From: Bordetella genomosp. 8
Lineage (GTDB): Bacteria > Pseudomonadota > Gammaproteobacteria > Burkholderiales > Burkholderiaceae_B
Direction: 5' to 3'
Length of the DNA stretch: 64,000 nt
NCBI RefSeq assembly: GCF_002119685.1
Contig: NZ_CP021108.1
Location: 2,108,001 to 2,172,000 of the forward strand
Shown here: one piece after another, positions 51,563 through 61,311 of the stretch
Numbering within the stretch: position 1 is the first letter of the stretch
How the letters are laid out: every line of letters starts with the position of its first letter
Notes under the pieces: model-generated
Told to the model about the DNA's origin: nothing
The model's input: the letters and a program-made list of their open reading frames with translations, nothing else
Databases searched by the model: none
Made by a program: the position numbers and the translations under genes

Positions 51563-53980
51563 ATGCAATTTCCCGAGTCCTGGCTGCGTGCGCTGGTCAA
51601 TCCCTCCATCGACACCAAAGAGCTGGCGCATCGCCTGACGATGGCCGGTCTGGAAGTCGAAGACCTGCAGCCCGCCGCGCCGCCGTTTTCCGGCGTGGTC
51701 GTCGCCCATATCGTCGAGATCGCGCCGCATCCCGACGCCGACAAGCTGCGCGTGTGCCAGGTCGATGACGGTTCGGGCCAGCGGCTGCAGATCGTGTGCG
51801 GCGCACCGAATGCCGCTGCGGGACTGAAGGTGCCGCTGGCGCGTGTCGGCGCGCAACTGCCCGGTGACATCAAGATCGGCAAGGCCAAGATGCGCGGCGT
51901 CGAATCGGCCGGCATGCTGTGCTCGGCACGCGAGCTCGGCCTGTCGCAAGATCATGCGGGCCTGCTCGAACTGCCGGCCGACAGCGTGCCGGGCGCCTCG
52001 CTACGCGACGTGCTGGACCTGGACGATACTCTGTTCACGCTCAAGCTCACGCCCAATCGCGCCGACTGCCTGTCCATCCTGGGCGTCGGCCGTGAAGTCG
52101 CTGCCCTGACCGGCGCCCCGCTGCGCGTGCCCGTCGCCGAACCGGTACTGCCTTCGTTCGACGAAGTGCTCGCCGTGGATATCCAGGCCCCGGATCTTTG
52201 TGGACGCTTCGCCGGCCGCATCGTTCGCGGCGTGAACGCCCGCGCGGCCACGCCGCAATGGATGAAGACGCGGCTGGAGCGCGCCGGCCAACGCTCCGTG
52301 TCGGCGCTGGTGGATATCTCCAACTACGTCATGCTGGAACTGGGCCGGCCTACCCACGTGTTCGATCTGGACAAGGTGTCCGGCGGCCTGACGGTGCGCT
52401 GGGCCCGGCCCGGCGAATCGCTGAAACTGCTGAATGGCCAGGAAATCGCCCTGGACCAGGATGTCGGCGTGATCTCGGCCGGCGAAACGGTCGAGAGCCT
52501 GGCCGGCATCATGGGGGGCGACGCCACCGCGGTGACGCTGGACACGCGCAACATCTACGTCGAAGCCGCCTTCTGGTGGCCCGAAGCCATCGCCGGCCGC
52601 GCGCGCCGCTACAAGTTCAGTTCCGAAGCCAGCCATCGCTTCGAACGCGGCGTGGACTTCCAGGACATTCCTGAACACCTGGAATTCATCACGCGGCTGA
52701 TCCTGGACATCTGCGGCGGCGAATGCGGCCCGATCCACGACAAGACCGTCAACCTGCCGCGTCGCGAACCGGTGCACATGCGCCTGTCGCGTTGCCAGCG
52801 GGTGCTGGGCGTGCAGATCCCGCGCGACGAAATCGCCGGCATTTTCACGCGCCTGGGCCTGCGCCACCAGATCGACGGCGACGTCGTGACGGTCGTGCCG
52901 CCGTCCTATCGTTTCGACCTGGCCATCGAAGAAGACCTGATCGAAGAAGTCGCGCGCATCCACGGCTTCGAAAATATTCCGGACCAACCGCCCATGGCGT
53001 TGGCCAAGATGCGCGCACCCAAGGAAGCGCGGCGCAGCCCGCATGCGGTGCGGCGCCAGATGGCCGCGCTGGACTACCAGGAAGTCGTCAACTTCAGCTT
53101 TGTCGAAGCCGACTGGGAACGCGATTACGCCGGCAACGCCGATCCCATCAAGTTGTTGAATCCCATTGCCAGCCAACTGGCGGTCATGCGGTCGAGCTTG
53201 CTGGGCGGGCTGGTCGCGAACATCGTCCACAACGCCAATCGCAAGCAGTCGCGCGTGCGGGTATTCGAGCTTGGCCGCGTGTTTTTCCGCGACGCCTCGG
53301 TGGCGGATGGCGAGCTCGCGGTGGCCGGCGTGCGCCAACCGCTGAAGCTGGCCGGCGCGGCCTGGGGCCCGCACGTGGAAGAACAGTGGGGCACGCCGAC
53401 GCGGCAGGTCGACTTCTACGACGTCAAGATGGACGTGCAGGCGCTGTTCGGCGCGCGTGCCGGCGATCTGCGTTTCGAAGCCGCCTCGCATCCGGCCTTG
53501 CATCCGGGGCGCGGCGCGCGCATCTTGCTGGACGGCAAGGCCATAGGGTGGCTGGGCGAATTGCATCCGCGCTGGGCGCAGAAAGCGGAACTTGCCCACG
53601 CGCCGGTACTGTTCGAAGTGGATGTGGACGCGGTTCTGGAAGGCAGCCTGCCGCAAGTGCGCGAGCTGTCGCGCCAGCCGGTGGTGGTGCGCGATCTTGC
53701 CATGTGGGTCGATGCCGCGCTGCCCGCGCAGGCCATGCTGGACACCATCGCGCAAGCCATCGCGCAGGATCCGAAACTGTCCATCGTGCAGGACGCGCGG
53801 CTCTTCGATGTCTGGAGAGAAAAGACGCAAGTCGATGATTCTGCTAAAGAAAAAAGCCTTGCTTTCCGCTTCTGGCTACAGGACACTGACGCAACGCTGG
53901 ACGAGCCGCGCGTGACGGACTGCCTGAATCGCATCAGGGACAAGCTTATTCAAGCCCATGGCGCGCGCCAGCGCGCCTGA
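51563..53980 (+). CDS. pheT: Phenylalanyl-tRNA synthetase beta subunit
   Basis: An 805-residue subunit. Domains in order: N-terminal [20 protein letters not shown]-type RNA-binding domain (about 40-150, with [13 protein letters not shown] and [18 protein letters not shown]), B3/B4 editing domain (about 210-400), the B5 DNA-binding-like domain, a catalytic-like core, and the C-terminal FDX-ACB anticodon domain ([15 protein letters not shown]). Editing of Tyr-tRNA-Phe is expected. Normal length; ihfA follows after 32 bp, the common pheST-ihfA order. Confidence 0.97.
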   Translation: MQFPESWLRALVNPSIDTKELAHRLTMAGLEVEDLQPAAPPFSGVVVAHIVEIAPHPDADKLRVCQVDDGSGQRLQIVCGAPNAAAGLKVPLARVGAQLPGDIKIGKAKMRGVESAGMLCSARELGLSQDHAGLLELPADSVPGASLRDVLDLDDTLFTLKLTPNRADCLSILGVGREVAALTGAPLRVPVAEPVLPSFDEVLAVDIQAPDLCGRFAGRIVRGVNARAATPQWMKTRLERAGQRSVSALVDISNYVMLELGRPTHVFDLDKVSGGLTVRWARPGESLKLLNGQEIALDQDVGVISAGETVESLAGIMGGDATAVTLDTRNIYVEAAFWWPEAIAGRARRYKFSSEASHRFERGVDFQDIPEHLEFITRLILDICGGECGPIHDKTVNLPRREPVHMRLSRCQRVLGVQIPRDEIAGIFTRLGLRHQIDGDVVTVVPPSYRFDLAIEEDLIEEVARIHGFENIPDQPPMALAKMRAPKEARRSPHAVRRQMAALDYQEVVNFSFVEADWERDYAGNADPIKLLNPIASQLAVMRSSLLGGLVANIVHNANRKQSRVRVFELGRVFFRDASVADGELAVAGVRQPLKLAGAAWGPHVEEQWGTPTRQVDFYDVKMDVQALFGARAGDLRFEAASHPALHPGRGARILLDGKAIGWLGELHPRWAQKAELAHAPVLFEVDVDAVLEGSLPQVRELSRQPVVVRDLAMWVDAALPAQAMLDTIAQAIAQDPKLSIVQDARLFDVWREKTQVDDSAKEKSLAFRFWLQDTDATLDEPRVTDCLNRIRDKLIQAHGARQRA

Positions 53981-54012
53981 CGCGCGCAGGGGTAAAAGAG
54001 GGGATTAGAAAC

Positions 54013-54342
54013 ATGCTTTCCGAGCCACGCACATTGACCAAGGCCGAACTCGCGGAGTTGCTGTTCGAACGGGTAGGTTTGAACAAGCGCGAGGCCAAGG
54101 ACATCGTCGACACCTTCTTCGAGGAAATCCGCGATGCCCTCGCGCGCGGCGATTCCGTCAAGCTGTCCGGGTTCGGCAATTTCCAGGTGCGCGACAAGCC
54201 GCCGCGTCCGGGGCGCAATCCCAAGACGGGCGAGACCATACCGATCGCCGCGCGCCGTGTGGTCACCTTCCACGCAAGCCAGAAGTTGAAGAGCATCGTC
54301 GAGAACACCGCGACGCCCGACGAGTCTACGTCGGCTGACTGA
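54013..54342 (+). CDS. ihfA: Integration host factor alpha subunit
   Basis: A 109-residue histone-like DNA-bending protein, partner of IhfB. It reads [35 protein letters not shown] and the DNA-intercalating arm [14 protein letters not shown] with its conserved proline. The C-terminal tail is slightly long and acidic. GAGGGG lies upstream of ATG 54013. It follows pheT and precedes a MerR-family gene in the same direction. Confidence 0.97.
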   Translation: MLSEPRTLTKAELAELLFERVGLNKREAKDIVDTFFEEIRDALARGDSVKLSGFGNFQVRDKPPRPGRNPKTGETIPIAARRVVTFHASQKLKSIVENTATPDESTSAD

Positions 54343-54401
54343 AGCAGCCGCCGCCGCGATGTATTTCCGGCCGCATGGGCCATGCCGCTAATAATCCAAC
54401 C

Positions 54402-54851
54402 ATGACTCGACCAGAACCTGCCGTTGTCCTGCCACCGATTCCGGCCAAGCGTTACTTCACCATCGGTGAAGTCAGCGAGCTGTGCGGCGTCAAGCCGCAC
54501 GTGCTGCGCTACTGGGAGCAGGAGTTCACCCAACTCAAGCCGGTCAAGCGCCGCGGCAATCGACGCTACTACCAGCACCACGAAGTGCTTCTGATCCGCC
54601 GCATACGCTCGCTGCTTTACGAGCAGGGCTTCACGATCAGCGGCGCGCGCAATCGCCTGGGCGACACGCGCGAAGCGCCACCGCGCGACCAGGACGCCGC
54701 CGTGCGTTTCAGCGGCGCGGAAATGCAGTCGCTGCGCGCGGAATTGAGCGGCGTTTCCGCCGTGCTGGCCGAGGCGCTGAGCAGCGTGAAGCAGGGCGCC
54801 GCCGAGGCGGCCACCAGCAGTGCGCGTACGTCCGTGGACGATGCGGACTGA
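54402..54851 (+). CDS. MerR-family regulator following ihfA
   Basis: A 149-residue protein. The winged-helix region (about 16-85) reads [20 protein letters not shown], then [20 protein letters not shown] and [20 protein letters not shown]. The remainder is a coiled-coil-like and Ala/Ser-rich tail without metal-binding cysteines, so it is not of the metal-sensing type. A MerR gene here, after ihfA and before tRNA-Pro, is common in proteobacteria with no defined target. ATG 54402 is preferred; ATG 54375 adds nine unconserved residues. Confidence 0.9.
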   Translation: MTRPEPAVVLPPIPAKRYFTIGEVSELCGVKPHVLRYWEQEFTQLKPVKRRGNRRYYQHHEVLLIRRIRSLLYEQGFTISGARNRLGDTREAPPRDQDAAVRFSGAEMQSLRAELSGVSAVLAEALSSVKQGAAEAATSSARTSVDDAD

Positions 54852-54915
54852 ATACTGCCTGCTCGATGAGAACGTGCAGCGCACGTCTTCCATACATCTG
54901 ATATACTCTCGGTCT

Positions 54916-54994
<79 letters not shown>

Positions 54995-55001
54995 GAAAAA
55001 A

Positions 55002-55037
55002 ACAAGGGCTTACATGAGCGATCATGTAAGCCCTTGT
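55002..55037. terminator. Perfect 16-bp hairpin after tRNA-Pro
   Basis: ACAAGGGCTTACATGA (55002-55017), loop GCGA, TCATGTAAGCCCTTGT (55022-55037), followed by CCTTTTG and preceded by an A-run. It can terminate the tRNA transcript in either direction. The stem is unusually long and perfect for a tRNA terminator. Confidence 0.75.
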
Positions 55038-55044
55038 CCTTTTG

Positions 55045-55152
55045 TGGACATGCGAATGGTCAGGGGAATGATCAAGCGAATGGACACGTGAATGGACACG
55101 TGAATGGTCAAGTGAATGGTCAAGCGAATGGACACGCGGGTGGCCAAGCCAG
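55045..55152. repeat. 12-bp tandem repeat array downstream of tRNA-Pro
   Basis: Nine consecutive 12-bp units with consensus TGGWCAMGYGAA. Two central units (55081-55104) are identical TGGACACGTGAA; the outer units drift, most of all the last two. Read in one frame it would give a repeating N-G-(H/Q)-(A/V) peptide, but no start or ribosome site supports that. Each exact unit contains the palindrome CACGTG. It lies between the tRNA hairpin and a small gene at 55216, outside any recognised gene. Confidence 0.9.
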
Positions 55153-55215
55153 TGGACGTCGCCGCAAGCACAGTATTTGCTTAGTGCTCATCACATTTCG
55201 CACTGGGAGCAAATC

Positions 55216-55416
55216 ATGCCCAAGAAAAAAGTGACCGCCGCGGAATTGCGGGACATCCTGCACGACGAGTTCACGCTGGTAGCCGGCGGCAACGTGCCGG
55301 CGCCTGAAATCGAACGCGTCGAAGGCAGTGATCCCAACTGGACGGTGGACATTGCCAAGGATTCCGAATTCCGCGCGGCCGCGGAAAGGGTGATGGCGGA
55401 ATACGACCTCGAATAG
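55216..55416 (+). CDS. Small hypothetical protein (66 aa)
   Basis: MPKKKVTAAELRDILHDEFT followed by LVAGGNVPAPEIERVEGSD and PNWTVDIAKDSEFRAAAERV, ending in EYDLE. GGGAGC precedes ATG 55216. The protein is soluble, mildly acidic and has a beta-then-helix look, without membrane segments or known motifs. I do not recognise the family; its good ribosome site and amino-acid make-up suggest a real gene. It stands alone between the 12-bp array and the convergent porin gene. Confidence 0.65.
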   Translation: MPKKKVTAAELRDILHDEFTLVAGGNVPAPEIERVEGSDPNWTVDIAKDSEFRAAAERVMAEYDLE

Positions 55417-55505
55417 CAGGCGCCTGACAAGCGCTTCCCTCGCGCTGCCCGCGCATCTTGCGCGCGCATGGAGCGCCGGCAATCGCCGGCCGCTCCAGCA
55501 CCAAA

Positions 55506-56603
55506 TCAGAAGATATGCCTGATCCCGGTCGCCACGCCCACCTGCGTGGACCCGCTGGCGATCTCAGCCGTCGACGCGTCGTAGACCCGGTTGAAATCCA
55601 CGGTGCCATACAGCTGCGTCCGTTTGGACAACGCGTACTCCGCCACCGCGACCAGCGCATAGCGCTTGCCCTTGTCGCCTTGCTCGATCACGTTCTTGCT
55701 CTTGTCGAAGTACGCGGCGCCGGTGAAGGTCCACGGCGTGGCCATGGGTTGCCACGTGACGCCGGCGTAGTAGCCGTTGTCCTTGCGTTCCAGGCCATTG
55801 TCCGGGACGTTGGCGATACCCATGACCGCATTGACGAAGCCGGTCTCGTCGCGGCCATTGAAGTAGCCGGCGAACAGCCGCGTATTGTCAAAGAGCTGAT
55901 AGGCCGCGTTCAGGTTCCACACGCGCTGCGTATAGTCGGAGTTGGTCTCCGCCCGCGTCAGCTGGTAGCCGCCGCCCACGGTCAAGGGACCGGTCGTGTA
56001 CGTCAGCGTGCCGCCGTATTGCTGGCCCAGCTTGTGGTCGTCGAAGGAATCGCCGAAGCCGTACGACAGGATCACGTCGAAGCCGCCCAGCTTGTTGTTG
56101 CGATAGCGAACGGACTCGGACGTGCGGCCGCGCGACATGGCCACGGGCAGCCAGGAGTTCTGGTCGTAGTTGCCCACCGTCAGCGGATCGAAGGTGTCGC
56201 CCAGGATGGTGAACAGCGGCGTGTCCTGCCGTCCCAGTGAAAGCGCACCGATGTCACCGCCGTCCAAGCCGACATAGGACTGCCGGTTGAACATGCGGCC
56301 AGGGTCGCTCTCGTTGCCGTTCTGTACGTTGAAGCCGCTTTCCAGGCGGAAGAAAGCGGTATTGCCGTTGCCCAGGTCTTCCGTGCCTTTCAGGCCCCAG
56401 CGGCTGTTCGTGATCGCGCCGTTTTCCATCGAGATGCGGCTGTGGTCCGGTCGATAGCCGGGGCCGGTACTCAGGTAGCGGACGCTGACGTCGGCGATGC
56501 CGTACAGCTGCACATTCGTATCGGCGGCTTGCGCGGTGGCGCCTGCCATCGTGCCCGCGACGGCCAATGCCATCGCGCTTTCCTTGAACAAGGGTTTGAA
56601 CAT
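55506..56603 (-). CDS. Outer-membrane porin (Gram-negative general porin, Bordetella type)
   Basis: A 365-residue beta-barrel porin. The signal peptide has its hydrophobic core at MALAVAGTMAGATAQA, and the mature protein begins ADTNVQLYGIADVSVRYL. Features of the Burkholderiales porin family are SRWGLKGTEDLGNGNTAFF, RMFNRQSYVGLDGGDIGALS and a terminal aromatic residue (ATGIRHIF) needed for barrel assembly. It should form trimeric diffusion channels. ATG 56603 is used. A TATACT on the minus strand near 56770-56780 may be its -10. Convergent with the small gene at 55216. Confidence 0.94.
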   Translation of the reverse strand: MFKPLFKESAMALAVAGTMAGATAQAADTNVQLYGIADVSVRYLSTGPGYRPDHSRISMENGAITNSRWGLKGTEDLGNGNTAFFRLESGFNVQNGNESDPGRMFNRQSYVGLDGGDIGALSLGRQDTPLFTILGDTFDPLTVGNYDQNSWLPVAMSRGRTSESVRYRNNKLGGFDVILSYGFGDSFDDHKLGQQYGGTLTYTTGPLTVGGGYQLTRAETNSDYTQRVWNLNAAYQLFDNTRLFAGYFNGRDETGFVNAVMGIANVPDNGLERKDNGYYAGVTWQPMATPWTFTGAAYFDKSKNVIEQGDKGKRYALVAVAEYALSKRTQLYGTVDFNRVYDASTAEIASGSTQVGVATGIRHIF

Positions 56604-56891
56604 CGATCTGATTCTCTTCTCCCAGGCCGCGGCACAGGGTTGCGCCGCTCTCCAGAACTGTGATGCCGTGCGGCGGGTAGCCGGGGCGTCGACATTTTTG
56701 TCATGCCGCCCGCGCATCCGCCTGGCGATCCGGCTAAGGAGCGAGAGGGTCAGAAGTTCGGGTGGCCGGCGCAGTATAGGTGAAACATTGTTGCCCACCC
56801 TTTAGGGAAAATCCTGTTTTGTGTCGTTATCGATGCAAACCTTGCCCCTTGGCGGCCACCTGGCGGCAAGGCACATCCGACGATTAAACGC

Positions 56892-57254
56892 TCAGCCTCG
56901 CTGGAGCATCTCTTCGACCTGCGCCAGCAGCGTGCGCGGGTCATAGGGCTTGTCGACGACCAGCGTGAACAGGTCGGGGCTCTGCCTGGCCAACAGGCCC
57001 TGGGCGCCGGTGACCAGCACGATCGGCAGGTCTCGCGTGAGGGCGTCCGCGCGCACTGCTTCCGCCAACTCCAGGCCGGTCATCAGCGGCATCATGAAGT
57101 CCGTGATGATCAGGTCGGGTCGGCGGGTGCGCATGATGTCGAGCGCGGCCTTCCCATGGGGCGCCGTCAGCACTTCGTGCCCAGCGTCCTCAAGGAGATC
57201 GGCCAGCATCTCGGCAAGCAGGATCTCGTCGTCGGCGACGAGGATCAATGCCAT
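56892..57254 (-). CDS. Single-domain response regulator (CheY-like receiver)
   Basis: A 120-residue receiver without an output domain. The acidic pair follows MALILVADDEILL (Asp8-Asp9), the phospho-acceptor is in DLIITDFMMPLMTG, Thr/Ser at LVTGAQG and Lys in LVVDKPYDP. It lies 34 bp after the KaiC-like ATPase gene on the same strand and no histidine kinase is near. It may carry phosphate between a distant kinase and another protein, or regulate the ATPase directly. Confidence 0.93.
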   Translation of the reverse strand: MALILVADDEILLAEMLADLLEDAGHEVLTAPHGKAALDIMRTRRPDLIITDFMMPLMTGLELAEAVRADALTRDLPIVLVTGAQGLLARQSPDLFTLVVDKPYDPRTLLAQVEEMLQRG

Positions 57255-57288
57255 GGCGCATGGCCTCCTGACGCATTGCGAATCATCG

Positions 57289-58746
57289 TCAGGATCCGCC
57301 GTGGTTGTTCGCCGAGGTGCTCGCTAAAACCGATGGCCCCAGCTTGGGTCCCACGCGCAAGCCTTTGCTCGTGATCTCCAGTATGCGCGTATCCGGCATG
57401 AAGTCGCTGTCGCGCATCTTCTGCACGGCGATCGTTCGCTTCAGGTCGTTGTTCTGCGCGACGTGCCGCAGCAGGATCACGTTATCGAACATCGCCGACA
57501 GTTGTTCCGCCGGCGCCGTCACGTCCTGGTCCACGATCTGGCGCAGCTCCCAGGTGAAGACGCTGGTGACGCCTATGGCGCGCAGGCGGTTGGTCAGCGT
57601 CGTGAAGAATTCGACCAGGCGGGCGCGATGGGTGGCCGCACGTTCAAAGCCGCCTATGCCGTCGATGAACAGGCGCGTCACGCGGTGGCGGTTGACGAGT
57701 TCCAGCAGCTCCAGGCCCAGCTTGTCCAGCAGGTTTTCCGCCATGGGCGTCCAATGCACGTACAAGTGGTCCGTGGACGGCAGGGTGATACCCAGCGTGG
57801 AGGCCTTGCGTTGAAGCAGCGTGGACGTTTCGAAGAACCCGTAATGCAGCGCGGGTTCTTCTTCGGAAGCGGCGCTCAGGAAGTGCAGGCCCATGGTCGT
57901 CTTGCCCGTGCCGGTGGGGCCCACCAGCAAGGTGACGGAACCGCGCGGCAGGCCACCGCCGATCAGCGCGTCGACTTCCGCATTGCCGCTGGTGACGCGT
58001 TGCGACAGTATCTTGGCCGATGGCGGCATGAGCGGCCAGGACACGGCTTCCACCCGCGGATAGATGGTGATGCCGGACTGGGTGATTTCGTACTGGTGCA
58101 GGCCGCCCACGGCGGCGCTGCCGCGCGACTTGCGCACCTGCAATTGGCGCACGGTGCGTACGCCGAAGATTTCGTCGCTCAGGTCGATTACGCCATCGAC
58201 CATGGTGTGTTCGGGACTGCTGTCGTCCAGGCGCGTACTGGTCAGGAACAATACGGTGCAGCCGACGAAGCCGGCCTGGCCCTGGACTTCGGCCACGAAG
58301 GTCTTGACGTCGAGGTCCGTTTCGGCGCGTTCGCGCGCGTTGAGCAGGCCGTCGAAAACCAGCAGGGTGGCTTTGTGCCGCTTGGTTTCCTGTCGCAGGA
58401 GCTTCACCACGGCGCCCAACCCTTCTTCCCGCAAGGCGTGGAAGACGCTGACATAGGCGATTTCCTGCCCCAGTTTTTCCTTGTGGAAAAAATCCAGGGT
58501 GGACATGGCGTGGAACAGCCTCTCATGGCTTTCCGCCAGCAGGGTGACGTACAGCACCTTGCCGCCATTGGCCGCGTGCGAGAACGCGATCTGGTTGGAG
58601 AGGATGGTTTTCCCGGCCCCGGGGCGGCCCTGGATGATGTAGGAAGCGCCTTCGACGAACCCGCCATTCAATATACGGTCCAGCCCATCGATACCACTCG
58701 CCATGCGTGCGAGATGTTGCACCACCAAATCCTCCGTTATTGCCAT
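57289..58746 (-). CDS. KaiC-like tandem RecA/RadA ATPase
   Basis: A 485-residue protein of two KaiC-type domains. Walker A motifs are GRPGAGKTILSNQIA (about 40-54) and GPTGTGKTTMGLHFL (about 275). Each is followed by the family acidic residue segment (LLAESHERL; FFETSTLL). The C-terminal domain has TRLFIDGIGGFERAA and VTSVFTWELRQI. Cyanobacterial KaiC is a clock protein, but proteobacterial relatives often pair with kinases or receivers as signalling switches. No kaiA or kaiB is present. It forms an operon with the receiver gene. The KaiC Ser/Thr autophosphorylation pair is not clearly conserved. Confidence 0.9.
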   Translation of the reverse strand: MAITEDLVVQHLARMASGIDGLDRILNGGFVEGASYIIQGRPGAGKTILSNQIAFSHAANGGKVLYVTLLAESHERLFHAMSTLDFFHKEKLGQEIAYVSVFHALREEGLGAVVKLLRQETKRHKATLLVFDGLLNARERAETDLDVKTFVAEVQGQAGFVGCTVLFLTSTRLDDSSPEHTMVDGVIDLSDEIFGVRTVRQLQVRKSRGSAAVGGLHQYEITQSGITIYPRVEAVSWPLMPPSAKILSQRVTSGNAEVDALIGGGLPRGSVTLLVGPTGTGKTTMGLHFLSAASEEEPALHYGFFETSTLLQRKASTLGITLPSTDHLYVHWTPMAENLLDKLGLELLELVNRHRVTRLFIDGIGGFERAATHRARLVEFFTTLTNRLRAIGVTSVFTWELRQIVDQDVTAPAEQLSAMFDNVILLRHVAQNNDLKRTIAVQKMRDSDFMPDTRILEITSKGLRVGPKLGPSVLASTSANNHGGS

Positions 58747-59023
58747 CGCATCGCGATGATCGCGCGAAAGTGTCCCGCATGTTGGAATTGGACGTCAAGC
58801 GAAAACGTTAATACTCCTGGCGGGCGCCAGGGCCGGTGTTAGTCAGGTCCGATGGTATGGAGTGCAAACAAGGTAAGCATAAGTCGTGCCCGAAGGCGCA
58901 TTGCGCGGCGGCCGGGGGCCTCGCGGCCGCAGCAACGCGCGCCGGCACCCGACAAAGACAGCGTAGCGACAGGTACGGCTCTTGCATGAGCAGGGCTTCC
59001 CTGTTTCAGCCAAGGAGGCTGCT

Positions 59024-59209
59024 ATGTACCGACTACGTAAGATCGCGGCTTTGGCACTGGCCGCATGCTTTCCCTTGATGGGCGGGTGCACCCTGGGCGG
59101 TGCCGCGGCCGGCGGCGTGATCGGCCACGAAACCACGCACAGCACGGCCGGCACGGTGGGCGGGGCGGTCTTGGGCGGCGTAATCGGTCACGAGATCGGC
59201 AAGGACTAA
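59024..59209 (+). CDS. Glycine-zipper lipoprotein (OsmB-like, 61 aa)
   Basis: AAGGAGG precedes ATG 59024. The signal peptide MYRLRKIAALALAACFPLMG ends in a GGC lipobox (Cys22). The mature part consists of two glycine-zipper helices (TLGGAAAGGVIGHE and GTVGGAVLGGVIGHEIG). Such proteins resemble OsmB and related envelope lipoproteins, often induced by stress. It is divergent from the KaiC-like gene with a 277-bp gap in which I see no other gene. Confidence 0.85.
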   Translation: MYRLRKIAALALAACFPLMGGCTLGGAAAGGVIGHETTHSTAGTVGGAVLGGVIGHEIGKD

Positions 59210-59762
59210 TGCCGCCGGGCACATCCCGTAGCGGTACCTACGGTGTAGGTGCTGCCGCGGAGGGCGGGTCCCAAGGTTGACCAGCAATATGCCTCGCTGC
59301 CCCATGCCATGCCAAAGGCGTATGAGAGCGGTATCGGCATGTCGCCGCGGATGTGCACATTATGGCTACAACCTAGTGGCGAAGCCGGGAACGTAGGACT
59401 GCGCCCGATGGACAGCCGCGTCCTATCGGGTGGGGTGGGCATCCCGCCCGGCCCGGCCGTGCTACGGCGGAGTAGCGGCTACCGACTCATGCATTGGATA
59501 CCAACCGGAGGGGCCAGGCGCTTGGGGAAGCCACGGGCGTGGGGCGATTCCGCCGACAAGCATGCTTGCATTTGCAAGCTTTGCTGGTCTTGGCGAGCGT
59601 CCTCCCGCAGTGCGATAGTACGGCACGCGTTACGCAACAGATGGGCCGGCGAATACGGGGTGAACGCCGGTCTTTCTGGCATGGGCCGCCACGATGCGCC
59701 GAGTGCTTTCGACGCGCCGCCTGCGCCATGCCGCTTGCCCCTGGGATGTTCGGAGCGAGCCC
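59210..59762. other. 553-bp stretch without a recognised gene
   Basis: Open frames exist on both strands, but none has family-like sequence, a good ribosome site or convincing composition. No tRNA, clear terminator or repeat is seen. It might hold a small RNA or the remains of a gene. A ribosome site (GGAG) at its right end serves the gene at 59763. Confidence 0.4.
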
Positions 59763-59978
59763 ATGATCCAGTACAAAGACTTCATCATTGAATGCGCCGT
59801 GGAAACGTTGAAGAACGACCTGTACCAGGCACGCATCTTCATTTCCATGCTCGAAGGCGGGGATCCGGTGAATGGCTTCGCCTTTCCGCCTTACCCCGGC
59901 ACGTCCATGCACAACGAAAGCATGGCGCGCACCGGTGCGGAGCAATGGGCCCGCGAATGGATCGATGAGAACTTCTAG
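59763..59978 (+). CDS. Small hypothetical protein (71 aa)
   Basis: MIQYKDFIIECAVETLKNDL, then YQARIFISMLEGGDPVNGFA and a C-terminal helix GAEQWAREWIDENF. A GGAG lies about 8 bases before ATG 59763. The layout (two strands with a basic or acidic turn, then an amphipathic helix) recalls the 80-residue proteins at 2210 and 62840, but sequence identity is too low to claim kinship. Soluble and acidic, with no known motif. Confidence 0.65.
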   Translation: MIQYKDFIIECAVETLKNDLYQARIFISMLEGGDPVNGFAFPPYPGTSMHNESMARTGAEQWAREWIDENF

Positions 59979-60001
59979 CGCGGGCCGGCCCCGGGTCCGG
60001 G

Positions 60002-60388
60002 CTATTTCTTGCCCTGGCTGTCCTGATCCTGCTGTGAATTCTTGGGCTGCGGGATGGGCGAGCAGGTGAACGTGATGTAGGTGACCGGGCGCGTGAAGCC
60101 GGTGGCGTGATTGGACGAAACGTCGGGGTCGGTCATCTTCAAGCCCTGCGACGTGCAGTATTCCCGCGCGCGGTCCAGCGCCTGGCTCTTGAGCTGCACC
60201 CACGAGGTCGTCAGGCCGCCCGAGCGGCTGGTCAATGTGTACCGGTTGGGTTCGCCCGTGGGGATGATCGGTCCCGTCGTGGTGGTACATGCGGCCAATC
60301 CGGCCAGGGTGCTGACGACGAGGGCGGCCCCCGCGCTGCGCCGCAGGTGGCGGCCCAGTGATCCCCGCAGGGCTAAACGAAAACGCAT
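60002..60388 (-). CDS. Putative lipoprotein (128 aa)
   Basis: A basic N-terminus (MRFRLALRGSLGRHLRR), a hydrophobic segment and lipobox LAAC at about residue 34 predict lipidation. The mature part contains YTLTSRSGGLTTSWVQLKSQ and ALDRAREYCTSQGL, a short alpha/beta pattern, ending in a Gln/Lys-rich tail. A similar YTxTxxx...A...YC outline is common among uncharacterised Burkholderiales lipoproteins. It lies 40 bp before, and in the same direction as, nothing related; the aldolase upstream on the same strand ends at 60428. Confidence 0.75.
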   Translation of the reverse strand: MRFRLALRGSLGRHLRRSAGAALVVSTLAGLAACTTTTGPIIPTGEPNRYTLTSRSGGLTTSWVQLKSQALDRAREYCTSQGLKMTDPDVSSNHATGFTRPVTYITFTCSPIPQPKNSQQDQDSQGKK

Positions 60389-60427
60389 GTATCCTCCGAT
60401 GCGGCGTGTGGGCGCTATTTTATGCGT

Positions 60428-61234
60428 TCAGTACGGTCCCTGCTGCGCGGTCGCCGCCGCCGGCCGGTGGCGGCCGAATTGCGCGGCCAGGGATTCGGCG
60501 GCGCGTGCCAGCAGCGACGCATCCACGCCCACCGCGACGAAGGTCGCGCCCATTTCCAGATAGTGCTTGGCGCGGGCCGGGTCGGTGTGCAGGATGCCCG
60601 CCGATTTGCCGGACGCCACGATGCGGCGGATCGCATCGTCGATGGCCGCGGTGACCTCGGGATGGCCGGGGTTGCCCAGGTGCCCCATGTTGGCGGACAG
60701 GTCGGCGGGGCCGATGAACACGCCGTCCACGCCATCGACCGCCAGGATCTGGTCGAGCTCGGCCAGGCCGGCGGGCGTCTCGATCTGCAGCAGGACGCAG
60801 ATTTCGTCGTTGGCGCGCGTCAGGTAATCGGGGATGCGGTTCCAGCGCGAGGATCGCGCCAGCGCGCTGCCCACGCCGCGGATGCCGGCCGGCGGATAGC
60901 GGACGGCGGCCACGGCTGCCTGGGCTTCCTGCGCGGACTGGATCATCGGAATCAGCAGGTTCTGCGCGCCGATTTCCAGGATCTGCTTGATGCGGACAAA
61001 ATCGTTCCATGGGGGCCGCACGACCGGCGACACCGGATAGGCGGCGATCGACTGCAGTTGGGCCAGGATGCTTTGCAATTCGTTGGGGGAGTGTTCGCCG
61101 TCTATCACCATGGAGTCGAAGCCGGCTCCAGCGCAAATTTCCGCTGCGTACCGATCCGCCAGCGCTGCCCACAACGCGATCTGCGGCTTGCCTTCGCGCA
61201 GCGCGCGCTTGAAGGAATTGCTCAGGATATCCAT
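60428..61234 (-). CDS. HpcH/HpaI-family class II aldolase
   Basis: A 268-residue metal-dependent aldolase. Family blocks are [39 protein letters not shown] (active-site His), [26 protein letters not shown] (metal Glu) and [16 protein letters not shown] (metal Asp). It cleaves 4-hydroxy-2-oxo acids to pyruvate or glyoxylate-type products and aldehydes, as in homoprotocatechuate or sugar-acid catabolism. No partner catabolic genes are next to it, so the substrate is open. ATG 61234 is the family start. Confidence 0.93.
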   Translation of the reverse strand: MDILSNSFKRALREGKPQIALWAALADRYAAEICAGAGFDSMVIDGEHSPNELQSILAQLQSIAAYPVSPVVRPPWNDFVRIKQILEIGAQNLLIPMIQSAQEAQAAVAAVRYPPAGIRGVGSALARSSRWNRIPDYLTRANDEICVLLQIETPAGLAELDQILAVDGVDGVFIGPADLSANMGHLGNPGHPEVTAAIDDAIRRIVASGKSAGILHTDPARAKHYLEMGATFVAVGVDASLLARAAESLAAQFGRHRPAAATAQQGPY

Positions 61235-61311
61235 GCCTAGCCTTCTACGGAGGTGAGAAAGATCGACGATAATAGGCCATTCCGCCGTCGTGGCGGTACG
61301 GAGGCACGCGC

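Noticed and set aside
55045..55152. CRISPR array
   Set aside because: The 12-bp units are directly adjacent with no spacers, and no cas genes exist in the window. The same holds for the arrays at 40041 and 49661.
59249..59791. A 180-codon plus-strand gene in the 59.2-59.8 kb gap
   Set aside because: No ribosome site, irregular composition rich in Arg, Ser and Trp, and overlap with the better-supported gene at 59763.
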